NCBI RefSeq assembly: GCF_026870175.2
Contig: NZ_CP113977.2
Location: forward strand, 930,001 to 994,000
Length of the DNA: 64,000 nt
From: Flavobacterium aestivum
GTDB lineage: Bacteria > Bacteroidota > Bacteroidia > Flavobacteriales > Flavobacteriaceae
Reading direction: 5' to 3'
This document shows positions 53,549-61,747 of this stretch, one piece after another. Position 1 is the stretch's first letter. The number at the start of each line of letters is the position of its first letter. The position numbers and the translations under genes were made by a program. The notes below the pieces were generated by a model that ran no database searches, had not been told where the DNA came from, and worked only from the letters and a program-made list of their open reading frames with translations.

Positions 53549-53603
53549 TTTACTGATTAAACTTTGATAATCAGTAAATACCTAAATATTTTTTAAGGTA
53601 TTT
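53549..53603. repeat. Two overlapping hairpins upstream of pgi
   Basis: An 11-bp stem (TTTACTGATTA/TAATCAGTAAA, loop AACTTTGA) shares its last bases with the first arm of a second hairpin (AAATACCT/AGGTATTT). Only one can form fully at a time. They lie about 110-165 bp upstream of the pgi start and about 110 bp after the peptidase gene. No T-run follows. Confidence 0.4.
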
Positions 53604-53715
53604 GTTCTGTAAATTAATCCAGTAAATTTTTAGCTAAATTGTTATATAATATGATGAATTCACATGATTCAAACATATTTCAGTAAATTAGCGCAATTAT
53701 AAAAAACTAAAATAA

Positions 53716-55359
53716 ATGGCTTTAAACACAATAAACCCAACTGAAACATCAGCTTGGGAAAAACTTCAGTTGCACTATGCTGAAATGCAAAAAGCTTCAA
53801 TGTCAGCAATGTTTCAGGTTGATAATTCAAGAACAGAAAAATTTCATTTGAAGTGGAATGATTTTTTGGTTGATTATTCCAAAAACAGAATTAATCAGGA
53901 AACTATTGATTTGCTTTTGGAGCTAGCAAATGAAACGGGTTTGAAAAATGCTATTTCAGATTACTTTGGAGGAGCACTTATTAATCAAACGGAAAATAGA
54001 GCGGTATTGCATACAGCTTTACGCGCCAAAGAGTCGGCTGTAATACATGTAGACGGTATTAATGTAATGCCAGAAGTATATGCTGTAAAGAATAAAGTAA
54101 AATCGTTTACAAATGAAGTAATCTCAGGGCAAAGAACAGGATATACTGGAAAACCATTTACAGATGTTGTAAATATAGGTATAGGTGGTTCGGATTTAGG
54201 ACCAGTGATGGCAGTTGAGGCTTTGCAATATTATAAAAATCATTTAAATGTTCATTTTGCTTCTAATGTAGATGGTGATCACGTAAATGAAATTATTAAA
54301 AAACTTAATCCAGAGACTACCTTATTTGTAATTGTTTCAAAAACCTTTACTACTCAAGAAACTTTAACGAATTCAGAAACTATTAAAGCATGGTTTCTAA
54401 AATCGGCTAGTCAGGAAGATGTGGCTAAACATTTTGTGGCAGTTTCAACCAATATTCAAAAAGTAACTGAATTTGGGATTAATCCAGACAATATTTTCCC
54501 TATGTGGGATTGGGTTGGAGGACGTTTCTCTCTATGGAGTGCCGTGGGGCTTTCTATAAGTCTAGCAGTTGGTTTTGAAAATTTTGATGAACTGTTGAGT
54601 GGAGCTAATGAAATGGATGAGCACTTTAAAACTGCCGACTTTGATAAGAATATCCCAGTTGTATTAGCATTATTGAGTGTTTGGTATAATAATTTCTTTG
54701 GTGCCGAGAGTGAAGCTTTAATTCCATATACACAATATTTACAAAAACTAGCTCCTTATTTACAACAAGGAACTATGGAAAGTAATGGTAAGAGTATTGG
54801 TCGCGATGGAAAACCGGTGAATTATGAAACCGGAACTATTATTTGGGGAGAGCCGGGTACAAATGCTCAGCATGCCTTTTTTCAGTTAATCCATCAGGGA
54901 ACCAAATTAATTCCTTCTGATTTCATTGGATTTGTAAAACCATTATACGGAGACGAAGATCATCATGATAAATTGATGTCAAACTTTTTTGCTCAAACCG
55001 AAGCCTTGATGAATGGTAAATCAGAAGAGCAAGTTCAGGCAGAGTTTGATAAGCAAGGCCTTAATGCTGATAAAGCGAAAGTGCTTCTGCCTTTCAAAGT
55101 GTTTAGTGGTAATAAGTCAACTAATACAATATTGATCCAAAAATTAACACCTAAATCTTTAGGATCTTTGATAGCTATGTATGAGCATAAAATTTTTGTA
55201 CAAGGTATTATTTGGAACATCTTTAGTTTTGATCAATGGGGGGTAGAATTGGGTAAACAGCTGGCTAATTCCATATTGGAAGAAATCAATACAAAAGAGA
55301 TTAAAAAACATGATAGTTCTACAAGGTTTTTACTACAACATTTCTTGGAAAACAAATAG
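53716..55359 (+). CDS. pgi: Glucose-6-phosphate isomerase
   Basis: 547 residues, the normal length for the E. coli-type enzyme. It interconverts glucose 6-phosphate and fructose 6-phosphate in glycolysis and gluconeogenesis. Conserved segments are [19 protein letters not shown] (sugar phosphate loop), [40 protein letters not shown] with the signature Trp-Asp-Trp-Val-Gly-Gly-Arg, [20 protein letters not shown] with the catalytic Glu-Gln-His set, and [17 protein letters not shown]. Single gene with its own terminator; a possible promoter-like TAAATTAG lies near 53684. Confidence 0.97.
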   Translation: MALNTINPTETSAWEKLQLHYAEMQKASMSAMFQVDNSRTEKFHLKWNDFLVDYSKNRINQETIDLLLELANETGLKNAISDYFGGALINQTENRAVLHTALRAKESAVIHVDGINVMPEVYAVKNKVKSFTNEVISGQRTGYTGKPFTDVVNIGIGGSDLGPVMAVEALQYYKNHLNVHFASNVDGDHVNEIIKKLNPETTLFVIVSKTFTTQETLTNSETIKAWFLKSASQEDVAKHFVAVSTNIQKVTEFGINPDNIFPMWDWVGGRFSLWSAVGLSISLAVGFENFDELLSGANEMDEHFKTADFDKNIPVVLALLSVWYNNFFGAESEALIPYTQYLQKLAPYLQQGTMESNGKSIGRDGKPVNYETGTIIWGEPGTNAQHAFFQLIHQGTKLIPSDFIGFVKPLYGDEDHHDKLMSNFFAQTEALMNGKSEEQVQAEFDKQGLNADKAKVLLPFKVFSGNKSTNTILIQKLTPKSLGSLIAMYEHKIFVQGIIWNIFSFDQWGVELGKQLANSILEEINTKEIKKHDSSTRFLLQHFLENK

Positions 55360-55383
55360 TTAAGTTTCTGTAAAACTTATTTT

Positions 55384-55420
55384 AAAAAGTCCTGATTTAT
55401 CACAATCAGGACTTTTTTTT
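55384..55420 (+). terminator. Terminator of pgi
   Basis: AAAAAGTCCTGATT pairs with AATCAGGACTTTTT around a 6-nt loop and is followed by more T, 25 bp after the pgi stop. In the rest of the gap up to 55661 only the TonB receptor promoter is seen. Confidence 0.93.
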
Positions 55421-55629
55421 GGGAAAAAGACAAAAAATATTTTTGAAGGAAGAGTAAAACCATCCCTTTTGGTCTTTGTTGTGATGTGAATTTAATATGC
55501 TAAATGGTTTATTTGTGAAAATTATTCAATTTTTTAACCTAATAATTATAATGCTATTATATTATCCAGAAGTATTGCTAAATGTGCAATTCCTTAAAGG
55601 TTTCTTAACATAAATTGATTTGAATGTTA

Positions 55630-55637
55630 TAATTTTG
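55630..55637 (+). promoter_or_regulatory. Predicted -7 box for the TonB receptor gene
   Basis: TAATTTTG matches TAnnTTTG, 25 bp before the preferred ATG. It lies inside the longer frame that opens at 55620 and so argues for the later start. Confidence 0.5.
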
Positions 55638-55661
55638 CCAAAAATAAATAAACTAACAATA

Positions 55662-58472
55662 ATGAAGACAATGAAAAATTGGTTACTTTCAGGAGTACTA
55701 TTTTTAGTGGTTTCGACAGTATTCTCACAAGGGAAAATTACAGGAACCATTACAGATGGACAAAATCCTCTGCCTGGAGCAAATATTGCTATAAAAGGTG
55801 GTGCTGGCGCATCAACAGGTTTTGATGGTAAATTCACCATTAACTCAACTGTAAATGCTGGACAATTGAATATTTCTTACATCGGTTTTGACAACAAAAC
55901 TGTTAATTTTACAATTGCAAACGGTGTTTCTACAGATTTAGGAAACATTGTTTTAGTGTCTAACTCTAACGAATTGGGTGAAATAGTTGTTAAATCGACA
56001 GTAGTCGATGTTGCAAAAGACAGAAAAACACCAGTTGCTGTATCTACAATTAAAGCGGCTGAAATTCAAGAAAAATTAGGAACTCAGGAATTTCCAGAAA
56101 TTTTGAAAAATACACCTTCAGTATATGCTACAAAAGGTGGTGGTGGTTTTGGAGATTCTAGAATTAACATTCGTGGATTTGACCAAAAGAACATTGCTGT
56201 TATGATAAATGGTATGCCTATTAACGATATGGAGACTAGTGCTGTATATTGGAGTAACTGGGCTGGATTATCTGATGTAACTTCAGCGATGCAAGTACAA
56301 AGAGGATTAGGTTCTTCAAAATTGGCTATCTCATCTGTTGGAGGAACAATCAATATATTGACTAAATCTTCTGATAAAAAAGAAGGAGGGTCTATTGGGT
56401 CTTCTTTTGGAAACGCAAACTATCTTAAAACACAAGCATCTTATAATACTGGAAAATTAGAGAATGGACTTTCTGCTTCTATATTGTATAGTCATACTAT
56501 GGGAGATGGTTATGTAAATGGAACTGAATTTGTAGGAGATAATTATTTTGTTGCTTTAGGATATGCAACAAAAAATAACAAACACGATTTTCAATTTACT
56601 TTTACAGGTGCACCACAATGGCATGACCAAAGAAACTCAAGTATTACAATCGAAACATATCAAAAGTATGGTTCTAATGGAGAGCCAAATACAAGATATA
56701 ACTCGGATTGGGGTTATTTGAATGGAGAAAAGTTTAATATGACAAGAAACTATTTTCACAAGCCAGTTGGTTCTATTAACTGGGATTACAAAATAAATGA
56801 AACTTCAAAATTGTCAACAGTACTTTATGGTTCTTGGGGCCGTGGAGGTGGAACTAGAGGTGCTGGAGGAGTTAGAGGATTAAATTATTTAAATAGTGCT
56901 TTTAGAACTGCCGATGGTTTAGTTGATTTTGATAAAATTCAAGCCTATAACTCTGGTCAAACGGTTATGATTAATGGGGTTGCTACAACAAGAACTCAGA
57001 TTAATGGTAATTTCCAAAATAGTTCAAGTACAGGTAGAACTGGTGCAGGGACTCCAGCTTCTCCATATGTTTATAATAGTACTTCAGGTATTTCTCAAAT
57101 TTCATCTGTCAATTCTCATGACTGGTATGGTGGTGTTATTAATTTTAATAAAAAATTCTCAAATAATCTAACTTGGGATTTAGGTATAGATGCTAGAACT
57201 TATACAGGTATTCATTATCAAAATCTAAATAATTTATTAGGTGCAGATGAGTATTTTGATAATACTGATAAGAATAATCCAAATAGAATTTTAACTGATA
57301 CGTACACAACTAAGCCTTCAGGAAATCCTTTTGCGAGTGCGACTAATGGAGATAAAATTAATTTTTACAATGATGGAAATGTAAACTGGTACGGTGCTTT
57401 TACTCAATTGGAATATTCTAAAGACAATTTGACTGCATTCATTCAAGGAGCTATTTCTCAACAAGGTTTTAAAAGAGTAGATTATTTCAAATATTTAAGT
57501 TCTGATCCACTTTCTTCTACAGATTACGAAAACATACTTGGAGGTAACGTAAAAGGAGGAGCAAACTATAATATTAATGAAAAGCATAATGTTTTTGCTA
57601 ATGCTGGGTATTATTCAAAACAACCGTTCTTTAATGCGGTGTATCCTGGAAACGCATCTATTGTTAATCCGTATTTAGTGAATGAAAAAATTATGGCTGT
57701 TGAAGCTGGATATGGTTTCCGTTCAAGAATATTTACAGCTAATGTGAATTTGTATTATACGACTTGGAAAGATAGAAATTTAAGAGTAAATGATGCTGCA
57801 ACTACTAATCCTGGTGGATATTTCGATTATACTGGACTTGCAGAAACACATTCTGGTGTTGAATTTGAAGGAAATGCTAGGGTAACTGATAAGTTGAGAG
57901 TGAATGGAATGTTCTCTTATGGAATTTGGGAATATAGTGGACAAGCAAAATCTACGTTGTATGATAATGCTAATAATGAGTTGAGTTCAGGAGTTCTGTA
58001 CTTGGATAATGTTAAGGTTGGTGATGCTGCTCAAATGACAGCTTCTTTGGGTGCTTCTTATGAGGTTTTGACAAGAGTTACTTTGGATGCTAATTATAAT
58101 TTTAATGATAATTTATATGCTGCAATTTCACCAGATAAATTCTCTAATGCAAATAATAAAGGATCATTACAATTGCCTTCTTACGGATTGATGGATGCTG
58201 GTTTCTCTTATAAGATGCTTGTTGGTGCGAAAAAAAATAAATCAGTAAACTTCAGAATTAATGTGAACAACGTTTTAGATAAAACTTATATTGCAGAATC
58301 TAGAACTAACATCTTTGCTGATGATAATCTTCCTGTTGCAACTGGACAACCAGCTGGTTCAAAAGGGACTTACCTTTCTAACGGAAAGCTTTATAATGGT
58401 GTAGCAACTGCAAATGAAGTTTTCTTCGGATTTGGAAGAACTTGGAACTTTAATTTACGTTACGATTTCTAA
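55662..58472 (+). CDS. TonB-dependent outer membrane receptor
   Basis: 936 residues from MKTMKNWLLSGVLFLVVSTV with signal cleavage near VFSQG. Residues 20-105 are a carboxypeptidase-regulatory-like domain (GKITGTITDGQNPLPGANIA, FTINS...). The plug domain follows (EFPEILKNTPSVYATKGGGG, RINIRGFDQKNIAVMINGMP, VSSVGGTINILTKSS-like AISSVGGTINILT) and then a 22-strand barrel ending in RTWNFNLRYDF. It is not of SusC type: no SusD gene is adjacent and the SusC motifs are absent. The family imports siderophores, cobalamin or other large solutes with TonB energy. The substrate is unknown and neighbours give no hint. Confidence 0.93.
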   Translation: MKTMKNWLLSGVLFLVVSTVFSQGKITGTITDGQNPLPGANIAIKGGAGASTGFDGKFTINSTVNAGQLNISYIGFDNKTVNFTIANGVSTDLGNIVLVSNSNELGEIVVKSTVVDVAKDRKTPVAVSTIKAAEIQEKLGTQEFPEILKNTPSVYATKGGGGFGDSRINIRGFDQKNIAVMINGMPINDMETSAVYWSNWAGLSDVTSAMQVQRGLGSSKLAISSVGGTINILTKSSDKKEGGSIGSSFGNANYLKTQASYNTGKLENGLSASILYSHTMGDGYVNGTEFVGDNYFVALGYATKNNKHDFQFTFTGAPQWHDQRNSSITIETYQKYGSNGEPNTRYNSDWGYLNGEKFNMTRNYFHKPVGSINWDYKINETSKLSTVLYGSWGRGGGTRGAGGVRGLNYLNSAFRTADGLVDFDKIQAYNSGQTVMINGVATTRTQINGNFQNSSSTGRTGAGTPASPYVYNSTSGISQISSVNSHDWYGGVINFNKKFSNNLTWDLGIDARTYTGIHYQNLNNLLGADEYFDNTDKNNPNRILTDTYTTKPSGNPFASATNGDKINFYNDGNVNWYGAFTQLEYSKDNLTAFIQGAISQQGFKRVDYFKYLSSDPLSSTDYENILGGNVKGGANYNINEKHNVFANAGYYSKQPFFNAVYPGNASIVNPYLVNEKIMAVEAGYGFRSRIFTANVNLYYTTWKDRNLRVNDAATTNPGGYFDYTGLAETHSGVEFEGNARVTDKLRVNGMFSYGIWEYSGQAKSTLYDNANNELSSGVLYLDNVKVGDAAQMTASLGASYEVLTRVTLDANYNFNDNLYAAISPDKFSNANNKGSLQLPSYGLMDAGFSYKMLVGAKKNKSVNFRINVNNVLDKTYIAESRTNIFADDNLPVATGQPAGSKGTYLSNGKLYNGVATANEVFFGFGRTWNFNLRYDF

Positions 58473-58500
58473 GAAAGAATCAGAATAAAGTCAAGAAATA

Positions 58501-58533
58501 CCCCAATCGCTTTTTAGCTGATTGGGGTTTTTT
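58501..58533 (+). terminator. Terminator of the TonB receptor gene
   Basis: CCCCAATC pairs with GATTGGGG around an 11-nt loop, followed by six T, 28 bp after the stop. Confidence 0.88.
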
Positions 58534-58548
58534 AATGACTTTTTTGCT

Positions 58549-58556
58549 TATATTTG
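58549..58556 (+). promoter_or_regulatory. Predicted -7 box for the four-helix membrane protein
   Basis: TATATTTG matches TAnnTTTG, 20 bp before ATG 58577, directly behind the preceding terminator. Confidence 0.5.
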
Positions 58557-58576
58557 TTCAAATTAAAATCTTATTT

Positions 58577-58999
58577 ATGTACACTATTTTACAAAAATTT
58601 CACTCAGGTTGGGCTTATGTTGCATTATTAGTTCTTGTTATAGCGGTTATCAATGCCATAATGGGAATGTCTTCTAAAAAAGAATTTACTGCCAAAGATC
58701 GAAAAATTGCTTTGTTTGGTTTGATTGGAGCTCACGTTCAATTATTGATAGGTTTGATTTTGTATTTTGTGTCTCCGTTAGGATTGGCTTCTTTTGGGCA
58801 AATGTCTGATAAAGCATTGCGTTTGACTTCATTAGAGCACCCATTAATCAATATAATTGCAATTGCTTTAATTACTATAGGCTGGTCTAAACATAAAAAA
58901 CTAACAACCAGCGAATCAAAATTCAAAACCTTTTCTATATTCTACGGTTTAGGACTGGTGCTTATCTTAAGTAGAATTCCTTGGTCATTGTGGTTCTAA
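58577..58999 (+). CDS. Small integral membrane protein, four helices
   Basis: 140 residues from MYTILQKFHSGWAYVALLVL. An upstream start at 58535 is rejected because the predicted promoter lies within it. Four hydrophobic helices are visible: about residues 10-30, 45-70, 92-108 and 118-138. Histidines stand in or near them (KFHSGWAY, GAHVQLLIGLILYF, LEHPLINIIAIALITIGWSK), a layout that recalls b-type haem membrane proteins but is not proof. I do not recognise a named family. Single gene with its own terminator. Confidence 0.7.
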   Translation: MYTILQKFHSGWAYVALLVLVIAVINAIMGMSSKKEFTAKDRKIALFGLIGAHVQLLIGLILYFVSPLGLASFGQMSDKALRLTSLEHPLINIIAIALITIGWSKHKKLTTSESKFKTFSIFYGLGLVLILSRIPWSLWF

Positions 59000-59009
59000 T
59001 ACAATATAG

Positions 59010-59034
59010 AAAGTCCTGAAAAGGACTTTTTTTT
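59010..59034 (+). terminator. Terminator
   Basis: AAGTCCT and AGGACTT pair around a GAAA tetraloop, followed by a T-run. Confidence 0.9.
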
Positions 59035-59080
59035 ACCAAAAAGTTTTTTGCAATTCAAAGTTTCACCTAATAAACTATAA

Positions 59081-59584
59081 ATGAAAAAAATAATCACACT
59101 TTTATTTTTACTAGCCAATATTGGTTTAGTGAGTAGTCAAAGTTCAATTATAAACAGCAAAAAATTTTCCATTAAAAAAGATACTTTAAAAAAAACAACG
59201 AAGGTTGTTGAAAAAGTTGAAAAAGAAGTTGAACCAGTTGCAGTAGCCCCAGATTCTGTAATTGTCGAGACTGGAAAGTTTGTATTCTTCAAAAAAAATG
59301 CGCACGCTTCCTATTATCATGACAAATTTAATGGTAAAAGAACAGCAAGCGGAAAGCGATTTGATAATAAAAAGCTTAGCGCTGCCCACAGAAAATTTCC
59401 TTTTGGAACCAAACTCAGGATTACTAATGAAGCTAATGGCAAATCGGTAGTAGTCGAAGTGATCGATAGAGGTCCATTTGCGAGAGGGAGAGAGATAGAT
59501 TTAAGTAAAAAAGCATTTATGGAAATTACTTCAAACAAAGGAAGTGGTTCTGTAATTGTAAAAATTGAGGAATTACAAAAATGA
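59081..59584 (+). CDS. RlpA-like double-psi beta-barrel protein
   Basis: 167 residues. A signal peptide (MKKIITLLFLLANIGLVSSQ) is followed by a Lys/Val/Glu-rich linker (about 25-60) and the RlpA domain (about 68-165). The domain shows ASYYHDKFNGKRTASGKRFD, LSAAHRKFPFGTKLRITNEA and VVVEVIDRGPFARGREIDLS; the Asp in DRGPF and the His in AAHRKFP are the residues expected in lytic transglycosylase-type RlpA proteins. No SPOR domain is present. The likely place is the periplasm, with a role in glycan-strand cleavage during division. Whether it cuts peptidoglycan here is not shown. Confidence 0.88.
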   Translation: MKKIITLLFLLANIGLVSSQSSIINSKKFSIKKDTLKKTTKVVEKVEKEVEPVAVAPDSVIVETGKFVFFKKNAHASYYHDKFNGKRTASGKRFDNKKLSAAHRKFPFGTKLRITNEANGKSVVVEVIDRGPFARGREIDLSKKAFMEITSNKGSGSVIVKIEELQK

Positions 59585-59596
59585 TAATTCTTTCAG

Positions 59597-59676
59597 TAAT
59601 TAGTAAAGAGTAATTAGCTTTTGGTGGTTGAAGAAATCTAGTCATAAACCGCATTGCCAATTACTCTTTGCTGATT
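59597..59676. repeat. Imperfect inverted repeat between convergent genes
   Basis: TAATTAGTAAAGAGTAATTAGC (59597-59618, given here as two parts TAATTAGTAAAGAG and TAATTAGC) is the near inverse of the stretch 59655-59676, with a 36-bp spacer. It resembles the ATTAG-type repeats around 48.3-48.9 kb and lies between rlpA-like and CYTH genes. No T-run is present, so it is not a standard terminator. Confidence 0.5.
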
Positions 59677-59683
59677 CTAATAA

Positions 59684-60151
59684 TCACCAATTCTTAAAAG
59701 GGTGGTTGTTCAAATAGGCGTTGTAATATCTTTTGTCATTGGTGACCTCTTCGCCTAACCAAATGGGTCTTTCAAAAGATTCTGTTTCTGAATTTAATTC
59801 AATTTCAGCCATAATCAACCCTTCGTTTTCTCCATAGAATTCATCTACTTCTATGATATGATTACTTGTTTTGATTTCAAAACGGGTTTTGTCAATAACA
59901 CCGGCTTCACACAATAACAGCAATTTTTCAGCTTCGTCAATAGGTATTTCTTTTTCCCATTCAAAACGGGATAAACCTGAGTCGTTAGAGATGCCTTTTA
60001 TGGTCAAGAAGCCTTTGTTTCCTTTTATCCGTACTCTTACAGTTCTTTCAGGAACGGAGTTCAAATAACCTTGTTTTATTCGGTTTTGAGTAAATGCTTC
60101 TTTTTTGAATGCATCCGAAGTGACTAAAAATTTTCTTTCTATTTCTATCAT
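59684..60151 (-). CDS. CYTH-domain triphosphatase-like protein
   Basis: 155 residues. The N-terminus MIEIERKFLV carries the E-x-E-x-K motif of CYTH proteins. Basic and acidic tunnel residues follow: RIKQGYLNSVPERTVRVRIK, GFLTIKG, FEWEKEIPIDEAEKLL, IEVDEFYGENEGLIMAEIEL. Members hydrolyse inorganic triphosphate or organic triphosphates with a divalent metal in the cytoplasm. Length equals that of short bacterial TTM proteins, and no CHAD domain is attached. It is divergent from dinB and convergent with the RlpA-like gene. Confidence 0.92.
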   Translation of the reverse strand: MIEIERKFLVTSDAFKKEAFTQNRIKQGYLNSVPERTVRVRIKGNKGFLTIKGISNDSGLSRFEWEKEIPIDEAEKLLLLCEAGVIDKTRFEIKTSNHIIEVDEFYGENEGLIMAEIELNSETESFERPIWLGEEVTNDKRYYNAYLNNHPFKNW

Positions 60152-60221
60152 TTTTCTATTTTAGGAGCTATACCCAGCACTTTGTTATATTCCCGATTTT
60201 ATGTGGGGTTAGTATGTAGAT

Positions 60222-60229
60222 CAAAGATA
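60222..60229 (-). promoter_or_regulatory. Predicted -7 box of the CYTH gene
   Basis: The minus strand reads TATCTTTG, matching TAnnTTTG, 70 bp before the start codon. Confidence 0.4.
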
Positions 60230-60278
60230 TTCATTTATTTTTAACAGTTGAGTCGTTTCATTTCATTCAAAACGTTTC

Positions 60279-60286
60279 TAAATTTG
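60279..60286 (+). promoter_or_regulatory. Predicted -7 box of dinB
   Basis: TAAATTTG matches TAnnTTTG with TTTC (60256-60259) 19 bp upstream. It ends only 4 bp before the ATG, so the transcript would have little or no leader. Confidence 0.45.
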
Positions 60287-60290
60287 TATC

Positions 60291-61373
60291 ATGCTCGAAT
60301 CCATACCAAATAGAAAAATCATACACATCGACATGGATGCTTTCTATGCCTCGGTTGAGCAAATGGATAATCCGGAATTGCGAGGAAAACCAATTGCTGT
60401 TGGTGGCGCCGAAAATAGAGGAGTGGTATCGGCGGCGAGTTATGAAGCTCGAAAATTTGGGGTTCGAAGTGCTATAAGTGGTGTTTTGGCCAAAAAATAT
60501 TGTCCAGAACTTATTTTTGTAAAACCGCGTTTTGATCGTTATAGAGAGATTTCAAAAAAAATTCACAAAATATTCCGTGATTATACAGATTTGATCGAGC
60601 CACTTTCGCTTGATGAAGCCTATCTGGATGTTACCCAAAACAAAAAAGGGAATCCTAGTGCGAGTTTATTGGCGCAGGAAATACGATTGCGTATTTTTAA
60701 TGAAGTAGGGCTAACGGCTTCGGCTGGGATATCGGTCAATAAATTTGTTGCCAAAATTGCGAGTGATTATAATAAGCCCAACGGACAAAAAACGGTCAAT
60801 CCAGATGAAGTTATAGCTTTTCTAGAGGCTTTGCCTATTCAAAAATTCTATGGAGTAGGGAAGGTCACTACCGAAAAAATGTTTCAGCTCGGAATTTTTA
60901 CAGGCTTGGATCTTAAAAGTAAATCGGTAGAATTCTTGGAAAAGCATTTTGGCAAGTCTGGAAGTTTCTACTATAATGTGGTTCGGGGTATTTATAATAG
61001 TGAAGTAAGGTCAAATCGAATTACAAAATCGGTTGCGGCAGAATATACTTTTGATAGTAATCTTTCTTCTGAGGTGTTTATGGTTGAAAAGCTTGAAAAA
61101 ATAGCAAATGAATTAGAGCGACGTTTAAAAAAGCATAATATTTCCGGAAAGACAATCACTCTAAAAATTAAGTATAGCGATTTTACCCAACAAACACGAA
61201 GTAAAACAATGCCTTATTTTATATCGGATAAAGCGTTGATTCTAGAAACGGTTAAAGAATTGTTGTATCAGGAGAAAATGAAAGATTCGGTACGGCTTCT
61301 CGGGATTTCTTTGAGTAACCTAAATACCGAAATCAAAAAGACAATTGTGGTGCAGCTTAAATTTGATTTTTGA
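60291..61373 (+). CDS. dinB: DNA polymerase IV (Y family)
   Basis: 360 residues. A translesion polymerase without proofreading. The palm has IHIDMDAFYASVEQ (Asp14 and Asp16 near the metals) and PLSLDEAYLDVT (Asp108, Glu109). SAASYEARKFGVRSAI is the fingers motif and TASAGISVNKFVAKIASDYN the Y-family segment. The little-finger domain covers about 240-350. The C-terminus ends in VVQLKFDF, where IVVQLKF may act as the beta-clamp-binding tail. Length is standard. A bidirectional terminator follows. Confidence 0.97.
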   Translation: MLESIPNRKIIHIDMDAFYASVEQMDNPELRGKPIAVGGAENRGVVSAASYEARKFGVRSAISGVLAKKYCPELIFVKPRFDRYREISKKIHKIFRDYTDLIEPLSLDEAYLDVTQNKKGNPSASLLAQEIRLRIFNEVGLTASAGISVNKFVAKIASDYNKPNGQKTVNPDEVIAFLEALPIQKFYGVGKVTTEKMFQLGIFTGLDLKSKSVEFLEKHFGKSGSFYYNVVRGIYNSEVRSNRITKSVAAEYTFDSNLSSEVFMVEKLEKIANELERRLKKHNISGKTITLKIKYSDFTQQTRSKTMPYFISDKALILETVKELLYQEKMKDSVRLLGISLSNLNTEIKKTIVVQLKFDF

Positions 61374-61440
61374 TTTAGTTTTCAGTGTTGATTCGAAATA
61401 TCTAACGGGTTAAATAGGATATGTGTGGAAAATTCAATGC

Positions 61441-61475
61441 AAAAAAAAGACTATCGTAATGATAGTCTTTTTTTT
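61441..61475. terminator. Bidirectional terminator, dinB and tRNA-Asn
   Basis: AAAAAAGACTATC pairs with GATAGTCTTTTTT around a 5-nt loop, with A-runs and T-runs on both ends. It stops dinB from the left and the tRNA pair from the right. Confidence 0.92.
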
Positions 61476-61478
61476 AAG

Positions 61479-61552
61479 CTCCCCCTCTTGGGCTCGAACC
61501 AAGGACCCTCTGATTAACAGTCAGATGCTCTAACCAACTGAGCTAAGGAGGA
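61479..61552 (-). tRNA. tRNA-Asn (GTT), copy 1
   Basis: Reverse-strand 74-nt cloverleaf. The acceptor arm pairs TCCTCCT with AGGGGGA, the anticodon loop is CTGTTAA with anticodon GTT, and the T arm is CTTGG-TTCGAGC-CCAAG. The discriminator base is G and CCA is not encoded. It lies 38 bp downstream of an identical copy and 4 bp before the terminator. Confidence 0.95.
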
Positions 61553-61590
61553 ATCACCTTAAAGGTAAATATGTTTGCTAAAAAAAGTTG

Positions 61591-61664
61591 CTCCCCCTCT
61601 TGGGCTCGAACCAAGGACCCTCTGATTAACAGTCAGATGCTCTAACCAACTGAGCTAAGGAGGA
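61591..61664 (-). tRNA. tRNA-Asn (GTT), copy 2
   Basis: Identical in sequence to the other copy, with anticodon GTT and no encoded CCA. It is the promoter-proximal gene of the tandem pair. Confidence 0.95.
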
Positions 61665-61688
61665 AGTTGTTGCTCTTTTTAGCGAGTG

Positions 61689-61718
61689 CAAATATAGATG
61701 TTTTTTTGGTTTGACAAA
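61689..61718 (-). promoter_or_regulatory. Promoter of the tRNA-Asn pair
   Basis: On the minus strand TTTG (61718-61715) and TATATTTG (61696-61689) are spaced by 18 bp, an excellent match to the Bacteroidota consensus. The first tRNA begins 25 bp downstream. Confidence 0.7.
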
Positions 61719-61747
61719 AATATTTTCACTCTTTTTAATAAATATTT

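Noticed and set aside
60291..61373. UmuC-type SOS polymerase V
   Set aside because: No umuD gene is adjacent and the length and motifs fit DinB/Pol IV.
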